Assembly (NCBI GenBank): GCA_963840075.1 | Contig: CAWIXS010000047.1 | Coordinates: forward strand, 27,197-91,196 | Direction of reading: 5' to 3' | Source of the DNA: AWTP1-13 sp963840075 | GTDB taxonomy: Bacteria; Pseudomonadota; Alphaproteobacteria; Rhizobiales; Hyphomicrobiaceae | DNA: 64,000 bases | Shown: one piece after another, positions 35,565 to 44,613 of the stretch | Numbering within the stretch: the first letter of the stretch is position 1 | Layout: each line of letters opens with the position of its first letter | Made by a program: the position numbers and the translations under genes | The notes under the pieces: generated by a model | Databases searched by the model: none | What the model was told of the DNA's origin: nothing | The model's input: the letters and a program-made list of their open reading frames with translations, nothing else

Positions 35565-36305
35565 ATGGCTGAGTTCCTGTCCGACTACATCTTCTACCTG
35601 GTTCCGCTGATGCTGCTGTTCCCGTTCGTAATGATGAAGGGGACGGACTGGCTCCATGCCAGGTATCGGGTCGGCAACATGGCTCAGCGCATGGGGCTCA
35701 CCATCGCCGAGGGCGATCCGAAGCTCAACCTGGTGAACGCAATCCCGGCGCATGACTTCAAGTGGGGAACCGGAGTTGGGAGCAGCTGGCTGAGCCGGCT
35801 CGCCAACACCACCACCGAGACCAAGGTCCATCTGGTCGGTGCGCCGCGCGGGCGGCCGACCGAGTTCGTCTATCACCGCCGCGAGGATACGAAAGACCGC
35901 GTGCTGGTGATCACCACCGAGTCCTGGTTCGAGTGCCGGCTCAGCGTGCGGTGCCCTGTCGCCTTCCCCGAGTTCGAGATCGTGCGGCGCCGTCCGCATA
36001 TGGGCGTCTACGGACCGAAGGCCATGCCCGAGCTGCCGCTGCCGCCGCAGCCGTTCGGCAAACCGGCTCTCGACCGCAAGCTCGCCCTGACGACGGCCGA
36101 GCCCAGGCTGGGGCCGGCACTGGCGCCGGCGGTTGGCGGGCTCGTGCCGCTGGAGTTCTTGCACGTGCAGGGCCGAGACGGTGTCCTCCATTGGCTCGCC
36201 ACGCAGGAAGCGTCGATGCAGGCAGTCCGCCGGCTGCCGGAGGCGCAGCAGGTGCTGGAGCGCATCGCCGACGTGCTGGCCGGTCCGGTGCAGCGGCCGC
36301 ACTGA
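35565..36305 (+). CDS. Membrane-associated protein of unknown function
   Basis: 246 residues from the ATG at 35565 (MAEFLSDYIFYLVPLMLLFP), preceded by GAGGT at 5-base spacing; an ATG at 35532 gives 11 more residues. One N-terminal membrane segment, then a soluble domain with MAQRMGLTIAEGDPKLNLVN and the repeated-looking RPTEFVYHRREDTKDRVLVI. Not recognised. Overlapped by no other good frame. Confidence 0.6.
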   Translation: MAEFLSDYIFYLVPLMLLFPFVMMKGTDWLHARYRVGNMAQRMGLTIAEGDPKLNLVNAIPAHDFKWGTGVGSSWLSRLANTTTETKVHLVGAPRGRPTEFVYHRREDTKDRVLVITTESWFECRLSVRCPVAFPEFEIVRRRPHMGVYGPKAMPELPLPPQPFGKPALDRKLALTTAEPRLGPALAPAVGGLVPLEFLHVQGRDGVLHWLATQEASMQAVRRLPEAQQVLERIADVLAGPVQRPH

Positions 36306-36347
36306 AAGGTATCGACGGAGGTATCCACGATTGGCAGAATTGCTGCA

Positions 36348-36854
36348 GTGGTCCTGGTGCTCTCCTGGCTGCCCGACTGCACGGGTGGAGGTGCACCGGG
36401 CACGTTCGAGACGTTCCTGCCGGCGTTCCCGCCGCCGGCGACCGGACGCAGGATCGAGGAGATGTGCGCCACGGCCACCGACGGCAAGCGCTTCTGGCTC
36501 GAGGGCTACCTGCAGCTCCCGAGCACCATTTCCATCAGCGGTGGCAAGACGAGGCTGGAGCTCTACGCCCGCGTCGACGGCAACGGCCGGGGCTCGGGTC
36601 GCTCGATCAGCGTCAACGTGAGGTCGCCCGGCGACATCGACGATCTCTGGGCGTCCGCCATCGGCAAGAAGTCCAGCGGCTTCCGCAGCCAGAAGGGGCA
36701 GATCGATCCGGACGCGCTGCGCATCCGCACCAGGAATGGCGTGGCAACGCCACGCGACAAGATCAAGCTCACTTTCGACATCGAGGGGATCAACCTGCAG
36801 GACGCAAAGATGGCCACCTGCCGGTACCATTTCGCCAGGGCCGAAAAGCTCTGA
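36348..36854 (+). CDS. Secreted protein of unknown function
   Basis: About 168 residues. After a hydrophobic start (VLVLSWLPDCTGGG), the mature part contains ATDGKRFWLEGYLQLPSTIS, RLELYARVDGNGRGSG and DKIKLTFDIEGINLQDAKMA, a beta-rich pattern. The ribosome site GGAGG at 36317 is too far for the GTG at 36348. An ATT codon at 36330, in frame, would give a fuller signal peptide (GRIAAVVLVLSWLPDC), so a rare start is possible. The Cys after LPD could be a lipid site. Not recognised. Confidence 0.5.
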   Translation: MVLVLSWLPDCTGGGAPGTFETFLPAFPPPATGRRIEEMCATATDGKRFWLEGYLQLPSTISISGGKTRLELYARVDGNGRGSGRSISVNVRSPGDIDDLWASAIGKKSSGFRSQKGQIDPDALRIRTRNGVATPRDKIKLTFDIEGINLQDAKMATCRYHFARAEKL

Positions 36855-36887
36855 AAGCCCTGACCTGCTGTGAGGCCGGCGACGCGG

Positions 36888-37826
36888 TCACTCGCAAAAG
36901 CTCCCGTTCTTGCGCTGGGCCATGTCGAGGTGGAAATGGTTCTTGTGCGCCTTGTTGGCCTCGGGGCCGAGCACGGTCGCAAAGATGCCGCAGGCGGTCC
37001 GGTGCGCGCCGCGCAGGAACAGGGCCTTGCCGCTCAACGTCTCGGCGGTCGTGGGGTCTTTGGACCTCGGGCCGCCCAGCCGGGTCGGCGGTGCAAAGCC
37101 CAGGGCGATCCCCGGCGGCGGCTCGCCGATGATGACGGCGGGATATTCCATGGTGATGCCGGGGACGGTGCTGGCGACAACGGGTGGTGCGCGCTGTTCC
37201 TTGGTCTTCGCCTTGCCCTTGGCCTCCTTGGCCTCCTTGGCTGGGCCGGGCGCGGCTGCGATGGCCTTGCCGGTCGCCTCGCGGCCAATCGGCCCCCAGT
37301 CGGCGAGCACCAGCGTGGTCTGGCCCTCGGCCGTCAGGAACGCGCCGATGTCGAGGGCGTTGACGCGCCCGTGCTCGCTCAGGTGGCCGGTGGCCCTGGC
37401 GATCCGACAAGAGAAGGAGCTCATGGTCGCAATCCTGACGACCGGCGCGCCGAGGTGCCTGCGGGCCAGCGGCTGCACCTCGCGCTGCAGCCAGCGGTGC
37501 AGGGCGGCGACCATCTCGCAGGTGAGCAGCGGCGGCGGCGAGAAGGAGACTTGCGGATCGCTGCCGATGCTGATGAGCTGGACGGGCGCGGGGGTGCCGC
37601 ATTCTCTGCCCTCGCGTACGGGATCGTGCGGCAGCACCACAAGGTCGAGACCCTCGAGCAGCGCACCGCAGCGGGCGCGCGCTGCGTCGATGTCGCCGGC
37701 GGACCATGCCGCCGCCGGCGGCGGCTTGCCGCTGTCCGCGGCAGGGGGGGCTTGCTGCGCCGATGCAACCGGAGCCACGACAAACGCGCACACGGTGGCG
37801 ACCGCCACCCGACAGGCTGCATGCAT
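36888..37826 (-). CDS. Extensin-like C-terminal domain protein, exported
   Basis: 312 residues. A signal peptide (MHAACRVAVATVCAFVVAPV, cleavage after ASA) is followed by a Pro-rich segment and the extensin-like domain typical of Hyphomicrobiales: LLTCEMVAALHRWLQREVQP, SSFSCRIARATGHLSEHGRV, NALDIGAFLTAEG and the C-terminal KAHKNHFHLDMAQR. The H-x-x-x-x-ALD and HFHLD residues recall the D,D-carboxypeptidase VanY/LAS fold, so a peptidoglycan-related role is plausible. An Ala/Lys-rich insertion (PGPAKEAKEAKGKAKTKEQR) interrupts the domain. The ATG at 37826 follows GGGGGAG. Confidence 0.82.
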   Translation of the reverse strand: MHAACRVAVATVCAFVVAPVASAQQAPPAADSGKPPPAAAWSAGDIDAARARCGALLEGLDLVVLPHDPVREGRECGTPAPVQLISIGSDPQVSFSPPPLLTCEMVAALHRWLQREVQPLARRHLGAPVVRIATMSSFSCRIARATGHLSEHGRVNALDIGAFLTAEGQTTLVLADWGPIGREATGKAIAAAPGPAKEAKEAKGKAKTKEQRAPPVVASTVPGITMEYPAVIIGEPPPGIALGFAPPTRLGGPRSKDPTTAETLSGKALFLRGAHRTACGIFATVLGPEANKAHKNHFHLDMAQRKNGSFCE

Positions 37827-37994
37827 CCAGGAGCTCCCCCGCAATTGGTTGCACGTGACCCTGATGTAACGCCCCGCACGAATCAGAATCTCGAACTGGC
37901 TCAATCAGCTATCTTGCGTTAGCAAAAATGTGGCAGGCGCTGGATTCACCCCTTCGCGCGACGGGGCCGGGGAAAACCTGTGGAGGGGAGCGTG

Positions 37995-39110
37995 ATGAGC
38001 CAGGACACGAGAGCAGCGGCAACGCTCCCGGCAGGCGCGCCGGAGAGCGGTCTGGATGTGCGCATCGAAGGCGCGGCGGGCATTATCGGGCTCAACCGGC
38101 CGCGCGCGCGCAATGCGCTCACCTCGGCCATGCGTGCCGGTATCGCCGGCGCGTTCGCCGCGTGGAGTCGCGATCCCCAGGTGTACGCGGCGCTGATCGT
38201 GTCCGGCACGGAGCGGGCGTTCTGCGCGGGCGGCGACGTGCGCGAGATGGTCGAATGCGGCAGGCGGGATCTCGACGCGGCGCGCCGCCTGATGGCGGCG
38301 GAGTATGCGCTCAACTGGCAGCTCGACTGCTTCGCCAAGCCGACCGTGGCGCTGATGGACGGTGTCGTCATGGGCTCGGGCGTGGGCATCACGCTCTACG
38401 GTACGCATCGCGTGGCCGGCGAGCGCTACCGCTTCGCCATGCCCGAGTGCGGCATCGGCCTGTTCCCGGACGACGGTGTGGGCTGGGCGCTGGCGCGCCT
38501 GCCGCATGAGATCGGCATGTATCTGGCGCTGACCGGCCGCTCCATCGGCCGTGCCGATGCCTACCGGCTGGGGCTCGTCACGCACTGCATTCCCGCGTCG
38601 CGCTTCGGCGAGATTCGGCGCGCGGTCGCGGATGCGGACCCGGTCGATCCCGTGCTCGATCTGCGCAACGAGGAGCCGGATGGGGGCGAGATCGAGGCGC
38701 TGCGCGGCACGATCGCCCGCTGCTTCGGCGCGGACAGCGTGGAGGGGCTCCTCGCCCGGCTCCAGGCCGAAGAGGGCGCGGGGCGGGCGTGGGCGGACGG
38801 CGTTCTGCGCGACCTTTCACGTTGCTCGCCCACGTCGCTCGCCGTGACCTGGCGCCACATGCGCGAGGCGCGGCAGCTCGATCTTGCCGCCACGCTGGCG
38901 CAGGACTACCGCCTCGCCTGCCGCTTCATGGCTGCCCACGACTTCTACGAAGGCGTGCGCGCTGCGCTCATCGATCGCGATCAGGCGCCCAGGTGGCAGC
39001 CCGGGCGGCTCGCCGACGTGAGCGCGGCCGCCATCGAGGGCTATTTCGCCCCGCTCGATGGCGCGGAGCTGCAGCTTCCCCCGCGCGCCGAGATGCAGGT
39101 GGTCCGTTAA
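37995..39110 (+). CDS. Enoyl-CoA hydratase/isomerase family, 3-hydroxyisobutyryl-CoA hydrolase-like
   Basis: Crotonase-fold enzyme of 371 residues, the length of 3-hydroxyisobutyryl-CoA hydrolases of valine breakdown rather than the 260 of simple hydratases. Features are GIIGLNRPRARNALT, RAFCAGGDVREM (oxyanion hole), DGVVMGSGVGIT and the MPECGIGLFPDDG block that holds the catalytic Glu and Asp in this subfamily. The C-terminal RCSPTSLAVTWRHMREARQL is also subfamily-specific. GGAGGGGAGCG precedes the ATG at 37995. Neighbours do not add information about the substrate. Confidence 0.85.
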   Translation: MSQDTRAAATLPAGAPESGLDVRIEGAAGIIGLNRPRARNALTSAMRAGIAGAFAAWSRDPQVYAALIVSGTERAFCAGGDVREMVECGRRDLDAARRLMAAEYALNWQLDCFAKPTVALMDGVVMGSGVGITLYGTHRVAGERYRFAMPECGIGLFPDDGVGWALARLPHEIGMYLALTGRSIGRADAYRLGLVTHCIPASRFGEIRRAVADADPVDPVLDLRNEEPDGGEIEALRGTIARCFGADSVEGLLARLQAEEGAGRAWADGVLRDLSRCSPTSLAVTWRHMREARQLDLAATLAQDYRLACRFMAAHDFYEGVRAALIDRDQAPRWQPGRLADVSAAAIEGYFAPLDGAELQLPPRAEMQVVR

Positions 39111-39485
39111 GGGCTCCGGACGGGGGCACCCGCAGTCAGCCGGCGCGCCCCAATGACCTGCCGCCTGCGCAGCGTGTCCGCCGTTGGGATGCCTCCCCTC
39201 GATCGAGGGCCGAAGGGAAATGGCCGCAGGGAAATGGCCGCAGAGAAACGGTCGCCGGAGCCGCGCCGCAGCAGCGCCTTGCGCTCCGAGCGACGGAAGG
39301 CGCGCGCCTTGCCCGTTCCAGCCGTGACAATGACGCTGCGCCCGCTGTGGGGCATGCAAGATTTCCGGGCCACCCCATCGCTTATGGCGTTTCCAGGCCC
39401 TAGACTGGCAGGGCTGAAGCTTCGAAATGCCTGCTTGCAGCCTCGGGCAAGCCGGACGCGGACGGGCACCAAGGCGGCGGGAGGC
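39111..39485. other. Intergenic region with short direct repeat, no gene
   Basis: About 375 bases before the efflux pair. It contains two tandem GGGAAATGGCCGCA units (about 39208-39239) and otherwise nothing protein-like; the frame open upstream of the membrane-fusion gene has no signature. It should contain the promoter of the RND pair. Confidence 0.4.
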
Positions 39486-40751
39486 ATGGCGAAGTCGAGA
39501 CTGATGCTGCTGATGGGCCGCCTGGTCCCGATGGCGAGCGCGGCGTTGTCAGCCGCCGCCGTCGTCGCCGCGGCGGCGTATTTTTTTTGGCAGGCGCCGA
39601 ACGACAGCGCGAAGGCTCCGGACGCCCAGACCTCCGCCCAGACCGCCTCTAAGAGCGCCGGCAGCAAGAAAGGCGACGGCAAGGGGCGCGGCTCCGGCCC
39701 TGCACCCGTGGTCGCCGGCACCGTGGTTGAAGCCGACATGCCCGTCATCCTGACGGCGCCGGGCACCGTGGAGCCCTTGGCCCACGTGGCGGTGAGGACC
39801 AGGGTCGACGGCCAGATCGTCGAGGTGGCCTTCACCGAGGGCGACCGCGTCGAGCAGGGCAGCGTGCTGTTCCGCCTCGACGACCGCATCGTCAGGGCAC
39901 AGATCGCCCAGGCGGAGGCCAACATCGCCAGGGATCAGGCGGCGCTGCGCGACGCGGAGGCCACGCTGGCGCGGCGCGAGGCGCTGGTGGGCCGGCAGAT
40001 CGTGACCGAGGCCTCGGTGGACCAGGCGCGCTACGCGGTCGAGGGCCTCAAGGCCAGCATCGCCGCGGGACGGGCGCAGCTCGAATCGCAGAAGACGCTG
40101 CTCGACTACCTCACCATCCGCGCGCCCATCACCGGCCGCACCGGCGGCCTCTCCGCCAAGCTCGGCGCGCAGGTGCGGGCGCAGGACGCCGCGGCGCTCG
40201 TGAGCATCAACCAGACCCGCCCGATCCTGGTGACGTTTTCTCTCCCGCAGCGCGAGCTTCCGGCCATCCGGCGGGCGCTCGCCGCCAAGGCCAAGGCCGA
40301 GGTGGTGGTGCCGGGCTCGCAGCGCATGCCGGTGTCGGCCACGATTGCCTTCGTCGACAATCAGGTGGACAAGCAGACCGGCGCCATCGCCATCAAGGTG
40401 CAGGCCGAGAACGCCGACGAGGCGCTCTGGCCCGGCCAGGCCGTCGAGGTGGCGCTCACCGTGGAGGTCAGGAAGCGCATGCTCTCCGCCCCGGCGAGCG
40501 CCGTCATGCCGGCGCAGCAGGGCATGATCACCTGGGTGATCGGCGACGACAACAAGGTGGCCCCGCGGGTGGTGACGGTCGAGCGCATCGTCGGCCAGAC
40601 GGTGTTCCTCTCGAGCGGCGTTGCGGCGGGCGAGCGGGTGGTGACCGACGGCCAGCTGCGCCTGGCGCCCGGCACCACGGTCATCATCGAGGAGCGCCGC
40701 GGCCCCGCCGCCCCCGTGGGCGAGGAGCGGCGCACCAGGAGCCGCAGCTGA
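39486..40751 (+). CDS. RND efflux periplasmic adaptor (membrane fusion protein)
   Basis: HlyD/AcrA-family periplasmic subunit linking the RND pump to an outer-membrane channel. 421 residues. An N-terminal membrane anchor or signal (LSAAAVVAAAAYFFWQ) is followed by a Lys/Gly linker, the lipoyl half-motifs (VRTRVDGQIVEVAFTEGDRV and DYLTIRAPITGRTGGL), a coiled-coil hairpin (IAQAEANIARDQAALRDAEA) and a beta-barrel (TRPILVTFSLPQRELPAIRR). The ATG at 39486 starts MAKSRLMLLMGRLV. It ends 70 bases before the pump gene; no TolC-type gene or regulator is nearby. Confidence 0.93.
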   Translation: MAKSRLMLLMGRLVPMASAALSAAAVVAAAAYFFWQAPNDSAKAPDAQTSAQTASKSAGSKKGDGKGRGSGPAPVVAGTVVEADMPVILTAPGTVEPLAHVAVRTRVDGQIVEVAFTEGDRVEQGSVLFRLDDRIVRAQIAQAEANIARDQAALRDAEATLARREALVGRQIVTEASVDQARYAVEGLKASIAAGRAQLESQKTLLDYLTIRAPITGRTGGLSAKLGAQVRAQDAAALVSINQTRPILVTFSLPQRELPAIRRALAAKAKAEVVVPGSQRMPVSATIAFVDNQVDKQTGAIAIKVQAENADEALWPGQAVEVALTVEVRKRMLSAPASAVMPAQQGMITWVIGDDNKVAPRVVTVERIVGQTVFLSSGVAAGERVVTDGQLRLAPGTTVIIEERRGPAAPVGEERRTRSRS

Positions 40752-40821
40752 CGCGGCCATGAGGCAGGCTCGATGCGTTCCCGTGCAGGCTCGAGCTCGA
40801 TCCGTAGGAGGCGGTAGGTAG

Positions 40822-43800
40822 ATGCGCTTTTCCGAGGTCTGCATCCGCCGCCCGGTGATGACGACGCTTTTGATGGCGTCGCTGCTGCTCGCCGGCTTCT
40901 TCGGCTACCGCCAGCTGCCGCTCGCCGCCATCCCGCGCATCGAGGTGCCGACGATCACCGTCACCACGCTGTTCCCCGGCGCCAGCCCCGATACCATGGC
41001 CGTGTCGGTGTCGGCGCCGCTCGAGCGCCAGTTCGCGGCCATCGCCGGCATCACCAACATCACCTCGCTCAACACCGAGGGCAGCTCCCAGATCACGCTG
41101 GAGTTCGACCTCAACCGCGCCATCGACGCCGCCGCGCTCGACGTGCAGTCGGCGATCTCCGTGGCCGCACGGCGGCTGCCCGAGGACCTGCCGACGCCGC
41201 CGTCCTATCGCCGCGTCAACCCCGCGGATGCGCCCATCATCTTCCTGGCGCTGACCTCCGACACCGCGCCCTCGCAGGAGATGAACGAGTTCGCCGACAA
41301 GGTGATGAGCCCGCGGCTCTCCACCATCAACGGCGTGGCCCAGATCAACATCCAGGGCGCGCAGAAGCGCGCCGTGCGCATCAGGTACGACCTCGACGCG
41401 CTCGCCAGCCGCGGCATCTCCGTCGAGGAGATCACCGAGGTGGTCGGCAAGGAAACCAGCATCAAGCCGGTGGGCAGCATCCGCACCCAGCGCCAGATCT
41501 ATATTCTCGAGATGGCGGGCGCCGAGCCGAAGGCGGCCTTCTTCAGGCCACTGATCGTGGCCTGGCGCAACGGCGCCCCGGTGCGGCTGGAGGACGTAGC
41601 CAAGGTCGAGGATTCGGTCGAGAACGACCAGGCGCGCGCCGAGTACGACGGTGTGCGCTCCATCATCCTGTCGATCCAGCGCCAGCCCGACGCCAACACC
41701 GTCGCCGTCACCGACGCCATCAATGCGGCGATCCCCGAGTTTCAGCGCCTGCTGCCGCCGACCATCAACTTGACCGTCCTGAGCGACCGCTCCATCTCGA
41801 TCCGCGACTCCGTGCACGACGTGCAGATCACGCTGTTCCTGACGGCGGTGCTCGTGATCCTCGTCATCCTGGCGTTCCTGCGCACGTGGCGCGCCACCTT
41901 CATCCCGGCGCTGGCCTTGCCGCTGTCGATCATCGGCACCTTCGCGGGCATGGCGCTGATGGGCTTCTCGCTCGACAACGTCAGCCTGCTGGCGCTGACC
42001 CTGGCGCTGGGCTTCGTGGTCGACGACGCCATCGTCGTGCTCGAGAACATCGTGCGCTACGTCGAGCAGGGCATGCGCCCCTTCGAGGCGGCGATCCGCG
42101 GCGCCAGGGAGATCGGCTTCACCGTGGTGTCGATCACCATCTCGCTGGTGGCGGTGTTCATCCCGATCCTGTTCATGGGCGGCATCGTCGGGCGCTTCTT
42201 CTTCGAGTTCGCCATGACGATCAGCATGGCGATCCTGCTCTCGGGCTTCATCTCGCTCACGCTGACGCCGATGCTGGCCTCGCGCATGCTCAAGACCCAT
42301 CACGCCGGCGAGGCGCGGCCCGGGCTGCTCTCGCGCGCCTTCGAGGGCGGCTACAACCTGATGGCGCGCGCCTACCGCGTGACGCTGGACGCCTCGCTCA
42401 GGGTGCCGTGGCTCATGCTGATCGTCACGCTCGGCACCATCGGTGCCACCGTCTGGGCGTTCGGCGCCGTCAAGAAGGGCTTCATGCCGGTCGAGGACAC
42501 CAGCATCATCATCGTGCGCACCGAGGCCGCGCCCGACATCGCCTTCGAGGCCATGCTGGAGCGCCAGCGCGAGGTCGCCGAGCGCATCCGCACCGACCCC
42601 GACGTGCTCTACGTCAACTCCAACGTGCAGCAGACCTTCTTCAACCCGACCCTCAACCGCGGCTCGGTCTTCGTCCAGCTCAAGGGTCGCAGCCAGCGCC
42701 AGGGCAGGGCCACCATCACCGACGTGCAGAACCGGCTGCGGCGCGGCCTCGCCGGCATCCCCGGCATCCGCGCCTTCCCGGTGCCGCTGACGAACATGCG
42801 CATCGGCAGCCGCGGCGGCGCCGCGTCCTATCAGTACACGCTGACCAGCGTCGACCAGGTCGAGCTCTACGACTACGCCCAGCGCCTCATCGACCGCGTC
42901 AAGGCGGCGCCGGGCTTCGCCGATGTCACCAGCGACCTCACGCTCGGCGCGCGCCAGGTCAAGCTCCACGTCGACCGCGACGCACTGGCGCGCTTCGGCA
43001 CCAACGTGGATGCGGTGCGCTCCGCGCTCTATTCGGCATTCGGCAACCGCAAGATCGGCACGGTCTACACGGCCTCGAACGACTACGCCGTGATCATGGA
43101 GGTGGACAAAGCCCAGGTGCTCGATCCCGGCGTTCTCGCCAAGATCAGCATCCGCAACAATGCCGGCCAGCAGATCAGGCTCGATTCGGTGGCGACCATG
43201 ACCCTGGTGCCGGGTCCGGTGTCGGTGGCGCGCCAGAGCCAGCTGCCGGCGGTCACCATCACCTTCAACCTGGCGCCGGGCTACACGCTGGGCCAGGCGG
43301 TGATCTCCATGCGCGATCTCGAGCGCGACGTGAAGATGCCGCCCACCATCACCGGGCAGTTCGCCGGCACCGCGCAGGTGTTCGAGAGCTCGTTCCGCGA
43401 CCAGCCGCTGCTGATCCTCGCCGCCATCCTCACCGTCTACATCGTGCTGGGCATCCTCTACGAGAGCTTCATCCACCCGATCACGATCCTCTCCGGCCTG
43501 CCGTCGGCGAGCCTCGGCGCGCTGCTGGTGCTGTGGATGTTCGACGTGGAGCTGACGATCATTGCCATGATCGGCATCGTTCTCCTGGTCGGCATCGTCA
43601 AGAAGAACGCCATCATGATGGTGGACTTCGCCATCGAGGCGCGTGCGCGCGGCGCCTCCCCGCGCGACGCCATCCGCGAGGCGTGCCTGCTGCGCTTCCG
43701 CCCGATCATGATGACCACCATGGCGGCGCTGTTCGGCACGCTGCCGATTGCGGTGGGCTGGGGCGCCGGCGCCGAGCTGCGCCAGCCCTTGGGCCTCGCC

Positions 43801-43965
43801 GTGGTCGGCGGGCTCGCGGTCTCGCAGCTCCTGACGCTCTACATCACGCCCTCGGTCTACCTCTTCATGGAGTGGGTCGGCAGCAAGCTGGGCGCCGGCC
43901 GGCGCGAGCACATCCCGTCCGCCGAGGAGGCACCGCCCGCGCCGGCGCAGGCGGCCGCGGAGTAG
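40822..43965 (+). CDS. RND efflux transporter, AcrB/HAE1 type
   Basis: Twelve-helix inner-membrane drug/proton antiporter of 1047 residues, full length. The N-terminus MRFSEVCIRRPVMTTLLMAS and the proton-relay Asp pair (LGFVVDDAIVVLENIVRYVE) are present, as is the conserved Lys in VGIVKKNAIMMVDFAIEARA. Two large periplasmic loops are seen, each with the usual PN and PC subdomains. Downstream partner of the adaptor gene. Substrate range not readable from sequence. The long open frame on the other strand here is an antisense shadow. Confidence 0.95.
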   Translation: MRFSEVCIRRPVMTTLLMASLLLAGFFGYRQLPLAAIPRIEVPTITVTTLFPGASPDTMAVSVSAPLERQFAAIAGITNITSLNTEGSSQITLEFDLNRAIDAAALDVQSAISVAARRLPEDLPTPPSYRRVNPADAPIIFLALTSDTAPSQEMNEFADKVMSPRLSTINGVAQINIQGAQKRAVRIRYDLDALASRGISVEEITEVVGKETSIKPVGSIRTQRQIYILEMAGAEPKAAFFRPLIVAWRNGAPVRLEDVAKVEDSVENDQARAEYDGVRSIILSIQRQPDANTVAVTDAINAAIPEFQRLLPPTINLTVLSDRSISIRDSVHDVQITLFLTAVLVILVILAFLRTWRATFIPALALPLSIIGTFAGMALMGFSLDNVSLLALTLALGFVVDDAIVVLENIVRYVEQGMRPFEAAIRGAREIGFTVVSITISLVAVFIPILFMGGIVGRFFFEFAMTISMAILLSGFISLTLTPMLASRMLKTHHAGEARPGLLSRAFEGGYNLMARAYRVTLDASLRVPWLMLIVTLGTIGATVWAFGAVKKGFMPVEDTSIIIVRTEAAPDIAFEAMLERQREVAERIRTDPDVLYVNSNVQQTFFNPTLNRGSVFVQLKGRSQRQGRATITDVQNRLRRGLAGIPGIRAFPVPLTNMRIGSRGGAASYQYTLTSVDQVELYDYAQRLIDRVKAAPGFADVTSDLTLGARQVKLHVDRDALARFGTNVDAVRSALYSAFGNRKIGTVYTASNDYAVIMEVDKAQVLDPGVLAKISIRNNAGQQIRLDSVATMTLVPGPVSVARQSQLPAVTITFNLAPGYTLGQAVISMRDLERDVKMPPTITGQFAGTAQVFESSFRDQPLLILAAILTVYIVLGILYESFIHPITILSGLPSASLGALLVLWMFDVELTIIAMIGIVLLVGIVKKNAIMMVDFAIEARARGASPRDAIREACLLRFRPIMMTTMAALFGTLPIAVGWGAGAELRQPLGLAVVGGLAVSQLLTLYITPSVYLFMEWVGSKLGAGRREHIPSAEEAPPAPAQAAAE

Positions 43966-43971
43966 GGCGCA

Positions 43972-44613
43972 TTATGCGGCCGACCGGCCGCCGGTCGCGT
44001 CGATCCCTCGCTTGGCGCTCACGTAGGCGTCATGAGGCTTGCGAATGTAATCGAGTGCGGCTTTGCGCGAGGTGCTCTTCTTTATGCCCCCATAGACCGA
44101 CATGGCAACAGCGACAACGTGCTCGCGCTTTAGCGGCGAGGCAGCCAGTTCCGCGAACGTATGGTCGAACGACGCAGTGCCCGTCTGCTCCTTTAGACGC
44201 CTGATGAAGCCGTCAATGCGCTGCTCGATCGGTTCGGGCTTCATTGCATCTCTCAGCTTCTCCAAGGCAGCCGCGAGCGTTTCTGAGTCGCTAAAGAGAC
44301 GCAAGAGATTGCTGAGGCTTGTCACATCCTTGGTGCGATCCGCCTTTGCCCCACCGGAAGCAAGAATCTTCGCCAAATGACCGAGGTGGGTCGCTGCATG
44401 CAGACAAGGGTTACTAGCGGCCGGCTGCTGTTGTGCTGTCGGACGGCAGGCGACTTTCGATCCGCGGCTGACCAAGGTAGACATCTGCTCATCGGAAAAC
44501 TCGCCAAGAAAGGATGAAATCGTCCGTAAGCTCACAGATGCTTCGTGTGCTTCGGCTGCTTGCAGGCCATACGCATACGCTTCAATTCCTTGTCTTGTCT
44601 GGCTAAGCTTCAC
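43972..44613 (-). CDS. Unknown partner protein of a membrane-anchored ParA-type ATPase
   Basis: About 213 residues. The GTG at 44613 lies within the last codons of the ATPase gene (GTGAAGCTTAG), so the two are translationally coupled; an alternative start lies further upstream inside the ATPase gene. The protein is mostly helical: IEAYAYGLQAAEAHEASVSL, SDSETLAAALEKLRDAMKPE and PIEQRIDGFIRRLKEQTG. No membrane segment, no enzyme motif, and no family that I recognise. The C-terminal part (KREHVVAVAMSVYGGIKKST) is basic. Base composition is clearly lower in GC than the RND and FAH genes on either side. Confidence 0.65.
   Translation of the reverse strand: MKLSQTRQGIEAYAYGLQAAEAHEASVSLRTISSFLGEFSDEQMSTLVSRGSKVACRPTAQQQPAASNPCLHAATHLGHLAKILASGGAKADRTKDVTSLSNLLRLFSDSETLAAALEKLRDAMKPEPIEQRIDGFIRRLKEQTGTASFDHTFAELAASPLKREHVVAVAMSVYGGIKKSTSRKAALDYIRKPHDAYVSAKRGIDATGGRSAA

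Noticed and set aside
40684..43911. Very long open frame (1075 codons) on the minus strand opposite the RND pump gene
   Set aside because: It is the antisense shadow of a high-GC gene: His/Arg/Gly/Asp-rich, with no domain, no ribosome site, and the plus-strand frame is an obvious AcrB-type pump. Similar antisense frames lie opposite serS, surE, parE, rhlE and the OYE and M20 genes.
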